The position numbers and the translations under genes are program-made. From contig JAZKEQ010000029.1 in assembly GCA_040386935.1 (NCBI GenBank), positions 1-64,000 on the forward strand: DNA of 64,000 bases, written 5' to 3'. The notes beneath the pieces are model-generated. The model was not told where the DNA came from. It was given only the letters and a program-made list of their open reading frames with translations, and made no database searches. Shown piece by piece: positions 34,601 to 42,631 of the stretch; positions within the stretch are counted from its first letter, which is position 1; the number at the start of each line of letters is the position of its first letter. The DNA is from JABMMZ01 sp040386935 (GTDB lineage Bacteria > Bacteroidota > Bacteroidia > NS11-12g > UBA955).

Positions 34601-34888
34601 GAAAATGGGATAGAAACTGGTGCCTGCATTGTCGGTTTTCCAAACACCACCGGCAGCGGCTACGACATACCATTGTGAAGTATTGTTGGGGTTCACGGCT
34701 AAGTCGCCTATGCGACCTGATGTTACGGCAGGACCGATGCTTCTGAATTTCATAGCACCAACAACTGCGTTTAACGTGGCATTGCCTTCGTCAGGTTTTT
34801 TGTTGTCGGCTGCTGCTGTTTTGGTCTTTTGAGCTTGTATGTTGGTCAAAGCAAAACAGCTGATAAGGATGATGTAAATTTTTTTCAT
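31616..34888 (-). CDS. Large secreted BNR/sortilin-like beta-propeller protein
   Basis: A 1090-residue exported protein with a signal peptide (MKKIYIILISCFALTNIQAQ). Residues about 45-760 contain many Asp-box (BNR) repeats of the form S/T-x-D-x-G-x-T-W: KSEDGGATWKNMG, KTTDGGATWNRIL, RSTDHGTTWQKLE, VSNDGGKTFNG, KSTDRGNTWEIIS, VTTDGGKTWTKSE, RTTDKGKTWQTIQ and SVNGGKNWTKMSG. This predicts one or two beta-propellers as in VPS10/sortilin or xyloglucanase-type proteins. A beta-sandwich region and a helical tail (about 960-1090) follow. These are often annotated as glycosyl hydrolases, but no catalytic residues can be pointed to here. No T9SS tail is seen. Single gene with its own terminator. Confidence 0.85.
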   Translation of the reverse strand: MKKIYIILISCFALTNIQAQKTKTAAADNKKPDEGNATLNAVVGAMKFRSIGPAVTSGRIGDLAVNPNNTSQWYVVAAAGGVWKTDNAGTSFYPIFDGQGSSSIGCVTIDPTNENTVWVGTGENNNQRSVGYGDGVYKSEDGGATWKNMGLKNSEHIGMIVVDPKNSNTVYVAAYGPLWSAGGERGIYKTTDGGATWNRILFVSDNTGFNEVQMDPRHHNILYASAHQRRRHEWTYVGGGPESAIYRSTDHGTTWQKLENGLPKGDIGRIGMAVSPVNPDYIYAIIEAGAESQGLYLSKNRGASWEKRSGYATAGNYYNEIFADPVNVDRIYSMNTWAMVSNDGGKTFNGLGEKNKHVDNHVIWVDPKNTRHYLMGCDGGLYESWDAAATWQYKANLPVTQFYRVTVDNALPFYNVYGGTQDNNTLGGPSRTISANGIHNYDWFVTVGGDGFKTVVDSKDPNIVYSQWQYGGLVRYNKKTGEALDIKPQEPKGEKAYRFNWDAPLHLSYHSNTTLYFASQKLFKSTDRGNTWEIISPDLTRGIDRNKLMVMDKIWSMDAVAKNQSTSIYGNITAFAESPKNSQLLYAGTDDGLIQVTTDGGKTWTKSETFAGVPNQVLVQNITASQHDENIAYAIFNNHRNGDFKPYILRTTDKGKTWQTIQSDLPARGSAQCITEDHTTKDLLFAGTDFGVFVSVNGGKNWTKMSGGLPNTCIKEIVIQARENDLVLATFGRGFYIVDDYSPLQKYAQLESAMKTQAATIFPIKDGLVFIPSTPLGHKGKSFQGESFYTADNPAIGAVISYYIKDDYKSLKDLRKEREEKQLNDFYPPQDSMRIEDRQAETFILAVIADDKGNIVRQLRQPATKGMSRLLWDGRMERTSPVTFYSPDPNNPYEGEDKGPLCIPGTYTVTLKLIRNNEATTLAPAQSFVLKSLFETGLNNNQAFNTELAEFRRVVNGVNSYCNEMAYRMNYMKRGAQQANDLTLLKDIAVIEEKLYQIGIKLVGDHNLYSREFETLPGLAGTIEGIVGNLWSTTESTTTTYRERLSTLKAEFTPLYSDVLEVKTLLETLERKMELLKLPYTPGRLPEWKG

Positions 34889-34972
34889 GATATATCAATG
34901 ATTTTTATTCGAATTAAAAAGATTTATAAAACAAGGGGGTAATAAGATGGATGAAAAGCAATTTTTAAACTA

Positions 34973-34980
34973 CAAATGTA
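34973..34980 (-). promoter_or_regulatory. -7 box TACATTTG upstream of the BNR-propeller gene
   Basis: The minus strand reads TACATTTG at 34980-34973, directly after the stop of the alkaline phosphatase gene. Initiation near 34966 gives a leader of about 78 nt to the ATG at 34888. The -33 element is not clear. Confidence 0.4.
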
Positions 34981-34994
34981 AAGGGAAGCAAGGA

Positions 34995-36062
34995 TTAAAA
35001 TCCGTACAATGTTTTCATTAAATCAAAAATATGAATATTCTCCATGGTGCCTGCAAAATTTTCAGCACCCGGCCCGTAAGCGTATACAGGCACTCTTATG
35101 CCTGAGTGATGCGTGTTGGCGTAAGATGCTTTGATGGTTCTGTTTTTCAAAGAACCTTCAGTTAAAGATAATCCGCCTGTTTCGTGGTCGGCAGTTACAA
35201 TCACCAAAGTGTTGCCATCTTTTTTAGCAAATTCATAAGCGGCTTTTACTGCTTTATCAAAGTCTATGGTTTCGCTCACTGTGTAATTAAAATCGGTATC
35301 GTGTCCACCCCAATCGATCTGACTGCCTTCTACCATCAGAAAAAAACCTTTCTTGTTTTTTGATAAAGTTTGCAGTGCTTTCTGAGTGCCTTTCAATAAA
35401 AAGTCGCCACGACCTTCGTTTACTTTTGGCGGGTGTATGCTGTCGTTAAAAAAGTAAACGTATTGGTTGTACTCGGCAGCCCAGTTGATTTCAGAACCTG
35501 TAGCCACGGTGTAACCGTTTTGTTTCAGCAGATTCGTATCGAAGTATGGTTTGCCACCACCTATCATCACATCAATGTGTTGTTTGTAAAAATCATTGGC
35601 AATTTCCTTGTCCATGTTTCTGCTTTTTTGATGGGCAAAGAATGAACCGGGGGTAGCGTGGGTCATGCTGCAAGTGGCCACCAATCCGGTAGACAGGCCA
35701 TGCGCTTCAGCCATTTCTAATATCGTCTGTCTGCTCAGCGAATCAGGGCCCAGACCAATGGCACCGTTATAGGTTTTAACACCGGCACTGTAGGCTGTAG
35801 CACCTGCAGCACTGTCAGTTATATAATCATCGCTTGATGAAGTGGATACCAAGCCTATGACTGTAAATAAATCCAATGTAAGACCGCCATTGATGAATGA
35901 GGCAGCAGAAATTTGTGCCAACCCCATGCCATCACCAATCATTAAAATAATATTGAGCGGTTTTTTACTTGTTTCCACCACAGCTTTAGCACCATTGCTG
36001 CAATTCATGCAGAGCAGAGCGCACGCTATTAAAACAGATAAAGGGCGTTGAATAATTTTCAT
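34995..36062 (-). CDS. Alkaline phosphatase, secreted
   Basis: A 355-residue PhoA-type enzyme that releases phosphate from organic esters outside the cytoplasm. The N-terminus has an export signal with a possible lipobox (LIACALLCMNC, Cys about 21). Active-site features are IGDGMG (metal Asp, about 43), TDSAAGATAYSAG with the nucleophilic Ser (about 85), CSMTHATPGSF, the metal-binding Glu/Asp region MVEGSQIDWGGHDTD, TADHETGG (Asp/His) and the late HSG (His). All metal-binding motifs are present; the length is at the short end for the family. It diverges from the BamA/TamA-like gene. No Pho-box could be recognised. Confidence 0.93.
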   Translation of the reverse strand: MKIIQRPLSVLIACALLCMNCSNGAKAVVETSKKPLNIILMIGDGMGLAQISAASFINGGLTLDLFTVIGLVSTSSSDDYITDSAAGATAYSAGVKTYNGAIGLGPDSLSRQTILEMAEAHGLSTGLVATCSMTHATPGSFFAHQKSRNMDKEIANDFYKQHIDVMIGGGKPYFDTNLLKQNGYTVATGSEINWAAEYNQYVYFFNDSIHPPKVNEGRGDFLLKGTQKALQTLSKNKKGFFLMVEGSQIDWGGHDTDFNYTVSETIDFDKAVKAAYEFAKKDGNTLVIVTADHETGGLSLTEGSLKNRTIKASYANTHHSGIRVPVYAYGPGAENFAGTMENIHIFDLMKTLYGF

Positions 36063-36097
36063 GCCGCAATATCCGTTATTTTGTAAAAGTATTAAAA

Positions 36098-36127
36098 TTG
36101 ATTTTCATTCATTTTTCAATAGCTTTG
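36098..36127 (+). promoter_or_regulatory. Promoter of the BamA/TamA-like gene
   Basis: TTG at 36098-36100, exactly 19 bases, then TAGCTTTG at 36120-36127: an excellent match to the Bacteroidota consensus. Initiation near 36134 gives a leader of about 20 nt to the ATG at 36155 and excludes the in-frame TTG at 36098 as a start codon. Confidence 0.7.
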
Positions 36128-36154
36128 TATCTTGCCATCACTCAAGCCATTTTA

Positions 36155-37924
36155 ATGAAAGGCAGGGCCTTCAGATATTGTCTGTTAATACTTTGTAGCA
36201 TTGGAAAGTTACAGGCACAAAATACATCCCTGATTTTTACGAATAATCCCCTTGCTTTTAAGTATGTGAGCAAAGGCGATAGCAGTCGACAGCAATTAAC
36301 GCAGCTGCAGTTTATTAATTTTTACAGAGCCAGAGGCTATGCTGCCTGCGCTATTGACAGTGTGGTAAAACGCAACGATTCTATAATAGTACATACTTAT
36401 ATCGGTCAGGTGTATAAAATCAAAGGATTTAGCATTGCACAACACGATATCAGAAAAGGTGCAGTGATTAGCATTGGAGAGAAATACACCAATTCCACTT
36501 TGGATACCAATGGTATTTCAGCATATGCCAACAGCGTGTTGACTGTATACGAAAACAACGGTTATCCATTTGCTACTATCATCGTAGATTCTGTAATCAC
36601 TTTGCAAAATAAACTGGGTGTTTATCTGTCGTTGGATAAGGGTCCTTTGTTTTTGTACGACACTGTATATATCGAAGGTGACAGAACAGTTAAGAAATCT
36701 TTTCTAAGCGCCTACCTGGGCATGAAAGAGGGCAAACCTTACAACGAAAGTACATATCGCAAGGCCTATGATAAACTCAGTCAATTGCCATTTATTTTTC
36801 CTGAACGCTTTCCTCAAATGGTGTTTATTAAAGGTGGTAAGGCCCGTCCATATTTGTATTTAAAAAAGAAGAAAGCCGATCAGGTAAATGGTATAGTGGG
36901 TTTGGCGCCAACGAGTGCGACAACAAGTCAAGCCAGTACACTGGTGTTTACTGGTGAATTTTTACTGAAGCTCAACAATTTATTCAAGAGCGGAAAAATG
37001 TTGATGATTAACTGGAAAAGTTTTCAGGCCCGTTCACAGGAATTAAAAACAGCTTTTAATTTCCCTTACATCATGGGTCGACCGATAGGGGCTGATGTGA
37101 GTTTTGATTTTTTGAAATACGATACTTCTTACTCCAATTTGCAACGACAGATTGGTATACAATTTTATACATCAGGCATTAATGGATTCAAGGCCTTTTA
37201 CAAAGTGAATTCAACCAATCTGATAACAGTGGATACGAATGCTGTGAGAAACAAGAAACAATTTCCTTCTACCAATTCAATTCAAAACATACAATATGGA
37301 ATTGCCGGCAATTTTAATTTTCTGGATTACAGATTCAATCCTCGCAAAGGAATTTTAATTGAAGGCAGAATGTCGGCAGGCACCAAGGAGATTTTAAAAG
37401 ACAACAGAATTTCTGAAGTGCGTTTCAGCGAAGGGGGAGGGAGCACCTATACGCTTTATGATTCAACAAAAATAAAAACCACACAATACAATCTGCAATT
37501 GAAGATTGACAAATATTTTCCGGTGGGAGTGAAGAGTACAATTAAAGCGGGTTTTTCAACTGAGCAAATTATTGCACCGGTTATATATTTCAATGAAGTA
37601 ATGCGTGAGGGCGGCATCAATTCCCTGAAAGGATTCAATGAGCAGAGTATTTATGCCACCAATTTTAATATGCTGGAGCTGGAGTACCGCTACCTGTTAG
37701 GGGTGAATACATATATCAAAGCATTTTGGAATGGGGCCTATTACGAAGACCATACAACAGGTAGAGATCCTGTCTACGATACACCATGGGGATTTGGGAT
37801 AGGGGCCAATATTGAGACAAAGGCAGGAATTTTAACAATTTTATACGCATTGGGTAAAGAAAAGCAAAATAATTTCGACCTTCGTGCAGGAAAAGTACAT
37901 TTTGGAATCAGCAGCTATTTTTAA
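36155..37924 (+). CDS. BamA/TamA-like outer membrane protein (POTRA plus beta-barrel)
   Basis: A 589-residue outer-membrane protein from the ATG at 36155 (MKGRAFRYCLLILCSIG, signal peptide ending near LQAQ). The N-terminal part (about 25-230) contains POTRA-like units (LTQLQFINFYRARGYAACAIDSV, VLTVYENNGYPFATIIVDSV). The rest is a 16-strand-type Omp85 barrel, with the family segment GGINSLKGFNEQSIYATNF (RGF-like motif replaced by KGF) and a C-terminal strand ending in F. Omp85 proteins insert or export other proteins across the outer membrane. This one is a TamA-like accessory member rather than the main BamA (five POTRAs expected). It overlaps the next gene by about 40 bases. Confidence 0.8.
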   Translation: MKGRAFRYCLLILCSIGKLQAQNTSLIFTNNPLAFKYVSKGDSSRQQLTQLQFINFYRARGYAACAIDSVVKRNDSIIVHTYIGQVYKIKGFSIAQHDIRKGAVISIGEKYTNSTLDTNGISAYANSVLTVYENNGYPFATIIVDSVITLQNKLGVYLSLDKGPLFLYDTVYIEGDRTVKKSFLSAYLGMKEGKPYNESTYRKAYDKLSQLPFIFPERFPQMVFIKGGKARPYLYLKKKKADQVNGIVGLAPTSATTSQASTLVFTGEFLLKLNNLFKSGKMLMINWKSFQARSQELKTAFNFPYIMGRPIGADVSFDFLKYDTSYSNLQRQIGIQFYTSGINGFKAFYKVNSTNLITVDTNAVRNKKQFPSTNSIQNIQYGIAGNFNFLDYRFNPRKGILIEGRMSAGTKEILKDNRISEVRFSEGGGSTYTLYDSTKIKTTQYNLQLKIDKYFPVGVKSTIKAGFSTEQIIAPVIYFNEVMREGGINSLKGFNEQSIYATNFNMLELEYRYLLGVNTYIKAFWNGAYYEDHTTGRDPVYDTPWGFGIGANIETKAGILTILYALGKEKQNNFDLRAGKVHFGISSYF

Positions 37925-38921
37925 GAAGGTCATCATATCGCTTTTGCTGTTGTGCTTGTTTTCTGCAAAGGGACAAGACCCAAGGCGTAACATTCGCTAT
38001 TACGATAGTCTGGCTTTAGACAGCGCCACCAGTTTTTCGCAGTATTACTATCAGATGCGTTCTGATATGATTGAGCAAAAATTGATGGAGGAGCTGAACA
38101 GAATGGCTGATACCCTGAGCACAGATTCCAATCTTTACAGGGATACAATTAAAAAAGATACTTTGGTGATTCAGAAATTTGTGGGGTATAACCGCACGAT
38201 TTACAAGAATTCAAAGGCCAATATCAGGAAATCTTTGCAATCGTCCAGTAACCCACCCGTTCGCCCTAATCTGGATAATTGGTTTGTGCTGGCCTGGTGT
38301 TTCTTCGTAATTGTTCTCATCATTATTTTCAAATATTCCTATCCCTTGCAATACCATTTGATAAACCGGGCATGGTTCAGTAGCTTGAGTTTTCGCGAAT
38401 TTTACGACACACAAACAGATATTTTCAAGGGCAGTAAATTCTTCGCATGGTTTGTTATCAGCCAGATTTTTTCCGTTGGGGTATTTATCCTGATAAGATT
38501 CAGCTTTAAATCAATTGTGTACTCAGATATCGTTCTTGCGCTGATGGTGTCAGGTGGAATTATATTAATTTTCATTTTAAATCAATGGTTAAAATTTATA
38601 TTTGCGTATGCTTTCCAGCAACCGAGTTTAAGTAAGGATTACGCCATCATTTTTCGTATCAATGCATACAGCATAGCCTTGATTTTGCTGCCTGTTTTGC
38701 TGTTTATCTATTTTACAAATCAAATTGGTTTATTGCATTCTGTCGGACTTATTTTAATGGTTTTTTTGCTGTTGATTTACGGCATCAGTTTATTAAGATT
38801 CTCATTTTCAGGTCTTTTTGCAGAAACTCAGTCAAGTATATTTTTAATTTTGTATCTTTGTGCATTCGAAGTTTTACCAATATTAGTTTTAGTGAAATCA
38901 TTTAATAGTTTTTTGTTCTAA
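37884..38921 (+). CDS. DUF4271 membrane protein
   Basis: A protein of up to 345 residues. The start is uncertain: GTG at 37884 or TTG at 37902, both inside the 3' end of the upstream gene; no ATG precedes the signal segment FKKVIISLLLLCLFSAKG. After a polar periplasmic region (about 35-120) there are about seven hydrophobic helices (from about 130 to 345), as in DUF4271. The gene touches hemD (stop TAA and ATG adjacent at 38921/38922). The DUF4271-hemD pairing recurs in Bacteroidota, but I know no proven role. Translational coupling to both neighbours is likely. Confidence 0.8.
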   Translation: MQEKYILESAAIFKKVIISLLLLCLFSAKGQDPRRNIRYYDSLALDSATSFSQYYYQMRSDMIEQKLMEELNRMADTLSTDSNLYRDTIKKDTLVIQKFVGYNRTIYKNSKANIRKSLQSSSNPPVRPNLDNWFVLAWCFFVIVLIIIFKYSYPLQYHLINRAWFSSLSFREFYDTQTDIFKGSKFFAWFVISQIFSVGVFILIRFSFKSIVYSDIVLALMVSGGIILIFILNQWLKFIFAYAFQQPSLSKDYAIIFRINAYSIALILLPVLLFIYFTNQIGLLHSVGLILMVFLLLIYGISLLRFSFSGLFAETQSSIFLILYLCAFEVLPILVLVKSFNSFLF

Positions 38922-39680
38922 ATGGAGAAAGAGGCAAAAGTAAAGACGATCTTAGTATCGCAAAATAAACCGGAAAGCGGTAAGTCAATATTTGACGACA
39001 TCGCTACCAAATTAAAGTTGAAAGTCGATTATCGATCTTTCATACAGGTAGACCCGATTCCGGGGAAGGATTTGAGGAGAAAAAAACTCAATATACTGGC
39101 ACATACGGCCATTATTTTTAACGCTAAAAACGCTGTAGATCATTTCTTCAGAGTGGTAGAGGAGTTGAGAATAGAGCTGCCAATTGACATGAAGTATTTT
39201 TGTATGAATGAAGGCATTGGTCTTTACATTCAGAAATACACCATCATGCGCAAACGCAAAGTGTTTTTCCCGAAGACAAACCTGGAAGCAGATTTCTTCA
39301 ACATGATTTTAAATCACAAGACAGAGAAATACCTGTTCCCGTGTTCGGATATCAGAAAATCGACCATCCCTGATTTTTTCGCAAAACATAAATTGGAGTT
39401 TGTAGAAAGTGTGATGTACAAAACAGTGTCAGCAGATTTGAGCGACCTTGAAAATGTGTTCTACGATATCATCGTGTTCTTTAGCCCGGCCGATATCAAA
39501 TCACTGTTTGAAAACTTCCCTGAATTCAAGCAAAACCAAACGCGTTTGGCGGCATTTGGAGAAAGCACACACAGAGCAATAGCAGAACACAGTCTGGTTT
39601 GCAATATTCCTGCACCTACCAAAGAATTTCCATCAATTGTATCGGCAATGGAAGCTTATATTAAAAGAGTGAATGCTTAG
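38922..39680 (+). CDS. hemD: Uroporphyrinogen-III synthase, Bacteroidota type
   Basis: A 252-residue enzyme that closes and inverts ring D to make uroporphyrinogen III on the way to haem and sirohaem. It has the Bacteroidota form of the bilobed HemD fold: KTILVSQNKPESGKSIFDDIA at the start, the hinge region AIIFNAKNAVDHFFRVVEEL, SDIRKSTIPDFFAKH, the second-lobe IIVFFSPADIKSLFENFPEF, and a final AAFGESTHRAIAEHSL. HemD sequences diverge strongly, but these blocks and the DUF4271 neighbour agree. It begins at the base after the upstream stop. No other haem gene is in the window. Confidence 0.88.
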   Translation: MEKEAKVKTILVSQNKPESGKSIFDDIATKLKLKVDYRSFIQVDPIPGKDLRRKKLNILAHTAIIFNAKNAVDHFFRVVEELRIELPIDMKYFCMNEGIGLYIQKYTIMRKRKVFFPKTNLEADFFNMILNHKTEKYLFPCSDIRKSTIPDFFAKHKLEFVESVMYKTVSADLSDLENVFYDIIVFFSPADIKSLFENFPEFKQNQTRLAAFGESTHRAIAEHSLVCNIPAPTKEFPSIVSAMEAYIKRVNA

Positions 39681-39786
39681 AAAAAATACTTACTAATCCC
39701 CCTTCTTTTATTCTTTCCCAAATTATCGCTGAAATAACAACAGGTTATTTTGTGATGATACATGCAAGTACTTACCTGAAATCTTC

Positions 39787-39811
39787 AAGCAATAAGACGA
39801 CTGCTTTTTTT
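39787..39811 (+). terminator. Weak terminator candidate after hemD
   Basis: AAGCA and TGCTT (about 39787-39791 and 39802-39806) flank a 10-base loop and run into seven T residues. The stem is only 5 bp, so this is tentative. It lies between the convergent hemD and nuoN stops. Confidence 0.35.
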
Positions 39812-39812
39812 A

Positions 39813-41183
39813 TTAAAGTAAATTAAGAATCAGGTCGGGGAAAATGGCCAGTAACAACATGCCGATTGAACAGATCACTAACAATACTTTCTGATCTAAT
39901 CCTAAGCTGATTTTAGCCTCATCCTGCTCACCTTTATCAAACATGGCGATAATCACTTTGAAGTAATAATAAATGCCCACCAGCGATGCGATAATTGCTA
40001 TAACGGTTAACCACAGGTAGCCATTGTTAACGGCAGAGGTAAAGATTAAATATTTAGCCATAAAACCTGCTAATGGCGGAATACCCGACATTGAAAGCAA
40101 TGCAAGTATCATTGAACCGGTCATCAACGGTTGACGTCTGATAAGGCCTTTAAAACCATCGATGGTTTCATTGCCTTCAGTATATTTTTTTACTTCTCTC
40201 AATACAGCAAAAGCAGTAATGCTGGAAATACTGTAAACAAGGGTGTAATACAATAACACATTGTCTGTTTTGCTACCTAGAGTTAAAATAGCAATGAGCA
40301 TAAAGCCCGCATGTGAGATACTTGAAAATGCCAGCATTCTTTTTACATTGCTTTGAACAGCCGCTGTAATATTGGCAATCAATAAAGTAAGAGCACACAT
40401 GATGGACAATACCAATGCGTATTCAGCCTGAAGCGAAGGGAAGGCATTTTGGAACAATCTGTAAAAAGCTGCGAATGCAACTGTTTTAACAACAGTGGCC
40501 ATGTAGGCAGTGATATTGGTTGGTGCACCTTGGTACACATCGGGCGTCCATAAGTGAAATGGTGCTGCTGATACTTTGAATGCCATCGACATCATGATTA
40601 ACAACATGCCGGTAAAGAACATTGGTGTAACACCGTTAGCGCCTGATGCAGTAGCTATAGTGGCAATATCAAAACTTCCTGTTGCGCCATATAACAAGGC
40701 GATACCGAATAATAAAAATGCAGAAGCAAATGAACCCAATAAGAAATATTTAAAGGCTGCTTCGTTTGATTTTAATTTTGTTTTATTACTGCCTACCAAT
40801 ACAAATAATGGAATAGATAAAATTTCAATGCCTAAGAATAACATCACCATATTGGTGAATGATACCAATAGCAATCCACCTGTGAGTGTAAATAATACAA
40901 GGGCGTAGTGGTCAGAGAAATTATTGTCGTCATTAAAATAATCGGCTGCAGAAATGAACCACAGAAAAGCAATACTTGATGAAACGATGGTGAATGCCAA
41001 AGCAAAATTATCCATCTTCAGCATGTTGTAAACCTCTTCATTGGTATCCCAGTCGGCTATGCATAATCCGATGAGTGCAAGTAAACCAAGCAATACAATG
41101 GGTTTGAAAAGTTTTCTTAAACCAAATAGTCCGGCTACTAAAGCCAGTACTCCCAAACCTGATACTAATAATAATTCCTTCAT
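39813..41183 (-). CDS. nuoN: NADH:quinone oxidoreductase subunit N
   Basis: A 456-residue antiporter-like membrane subunit of complex I, one of three proton-channel subunits. It has about fourteen helices. Conserved features are the transmembrane Glu (LGIEILSIPLF), the lysine-bearing helix region FKVSAAPFHLWTPDVYQGAP, and MLAFSSISHAGFML. Last gene of the nuo operon. Its ATG overlaps the nuoM stop by 4 bases (ATGA), indicating coupling. A weak hairpin lies beyond it, on the other strand. Confidence 0.96.
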   Translation of the reverse strand: MKELLLVSGLGVLALVAGLFGLRKLFKPIVLLGLLALIGLCIADWDTNEEVYNMLKMDNFALAFTIVSSSIAFLWFISAADYFNDDNNFSDHYALVLFTLTGGLLLVSFTNMVMLFLGIEILSIPLFVLVGSNKTKLKSNEAAFKYFLLGSFASAFLLFGIALLYGATGSFDIATIATASGANGVTPMFFTGMLLIMMSMAFKVSAAPFHLWTPDVYQGAPTNITAYMATVVKTVAFAAFYRLFQNAFPSLQAEYALVLSIMCALTLLIANITAAVQSNVKRMLAFSSISHAGFMLIAILTLGSKTDNVLLYYTLVYSISSITAFAVLREVKKYTEGNETIDGFKGLIRRQPLMTGSMILALLSMSGIPPLAGFMAKYLIFTSAVNNGYLWLTVIAIIASLVGIYYYFKVIIAMFDKGEQDEAKISLGLDQKVLLVICSIGMLLLAIFPDLILNLL

Positions 41184-42628
41184 TTAATGCCTTCTAATAA
41201 TGTTTTAACAGATTGTTCGGTAATGTCGAGTATGGGTTTAGGATATACACCTATTCCGATAATTAAAATTACAATAATGATTAATGTGATTTTTTCGCGA
41301 GAAGTGATTGGAGCAAAAGTAGCAGTCAATGCATTCGTTTCACCCAACATAATGGTTTGGAATGAACGGAACATGTAAACAACACCTAAAATAACGCTCA
41401 ACCCTGCAAAAGATGCGGCAATAGCATTAGCTTTAAATATACCAACGATGAGTAGGAATTCACCAACGAATCCTGTGGTAAACGGTAGCGCTACAGCACT
41501 CAGTACAACGATGAAAAATAAGAAAGCGAATCGCGAATCAATAGCCCTGATACCGCCCAGTTTTTGCATTTCGGTGGTCCCCATTCTGCTGAAAATAATA
41601 TCACAAGCGTAGAATAACCCGATGGTATTAATCGCATGACTCAACATCTCAATTAAACCACCCTGTAAACTTTGAATATTAACTGCCAATAAACCTGCAG
41701 CTATTAAACTTACGTGCGCAATAGATGAATAAGCAATCAGGTATCTGAAATCTTTTTGTACAATCGAAATACATGAAGCGTAAATAACACTCACTACAGC
41801 CAATATAATACCGATGTGTCCAAACTCAGCAAGTCCGTCAGGTACCATTGGGATTACCCAGCGTATCAATCCGTAAGTCGCCATTTTCGACATAATAGCC
41901 GACAACATCATTAAGCCCGGAGTAGGAGCTGTGTAATATGTTTTTGGTTGCCATGTATGGAAAGGGAATACCGGCATCTTAACGGCAAATGCAAGAAAGA
42001 ATGCAGCGAGTATCCAGCCTTGTTCTACAAGCGATAATTGACTGGCAGTTTGGTACAACACATGTATGTCGAAACTTTTCTCAGGAGATTGCAGGTAGAT
42101 ATAGATAAATGCCAATAGCATGAATAAACTACCGAACAATGTATACAAGAAAAATTTGAATGTTATTTTTTGTCTGTTCTCGCCACCCCATACTAATATG
42201 ATGAAGTAAATAGGAATTAATGCCAATTCCCAGAAGATGTAAAACAGGAAGCCGTCCATGGCGCTGAATACGCCAATCATAGCACCTTGCATCAACATCA
42301 TCAATCCATAAAATACAGACGCATTTTTTTGTTCTTTGCCAAATGATGCATACAGAATAATTGGCATTAACGAAGTAGCCAGCAGAATCATTAATAAACT
42401 GATACCATCTGCAGCAATATGAAATGAAATACCAAGACTGCTGATCCAGGGTTGATTCATTGAAAGCAATTCTACATTGCCTTTTTGAAACATCAGCAAT
42501 GCGGTAACAGCCAATGCTAATTCAACTAATGCGGCACCCATTACCAGCGGCTTAGCCATCTTTTGACCTGCAACAATCAGCAGGGCTGCTGAAATAAAAG
42601 GGAAGAGTATAAGGAGTAATATCAACAT
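41180..42628 (-). CDS. nuoM: NADH:quinone oxidoreductase subunit M
   Basis: A 482-residue antiporter-like subunit of complex I with about fourteen helices. Features include the conserved Glu in FYIFWELALIPIYFIILVWG, the Lys/His helix region FAVKMPVFPFHTWQPKTYYTAPTPG, and AYSSIAHVSLIAAG. It is in the expected place between nuoL (3 bases upstream) and nuoN (4-base overlap). Full length. Confidence 0.97.
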   Translation of the reverse strand: MLILLLILFPFISAALLIVAGQKMAKPLVMGAALVELALAVTALLMFQKGNVELLSMNQPWISSLGISFHIAADGISLLMILLATSLMPIILYASFGKEQKNASVFYGLMMLMQGAMIGVFSAMDGFLFYIFWELALIPIYFIILVWGGENRQKITFKFFLYTLFGSLFMLLAFIYIYLQSPEKSFDIHVLYQTASQLSLVEQGWILAAFFLAFAVKMPVFPFHTWQPKTYYTAPTPGLMMLSAIMSKMATYGLIRWVIPMVPDGLAEFGHIGIILAVVSVIYASCISIVQKDFRYLIAYSSIAHVSLIAAGLLAVNIQSLQGGLIEMLSHAINTIGLFYACDIIFSRMGTTEMQKLGGIRAIDSRFAFLFFIVVLSAVALPFTTGFVGEFLLIVGIFKANAIAASFAGLSVILGVVYMFRSFQTIMLGETNALTATFAPITSREKITLIIIVILIIGIGVYPKPILDITEQSVKTLLEGIK

Positions 42629-42631
42629 GTC

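Noticed and set aside
31616..34888. Glycosyl hydrolase
   Set aside because: Only BNR/Asp-box propeller repeats can be seen; no catalytic residues of a hydrolase family can be assigned.
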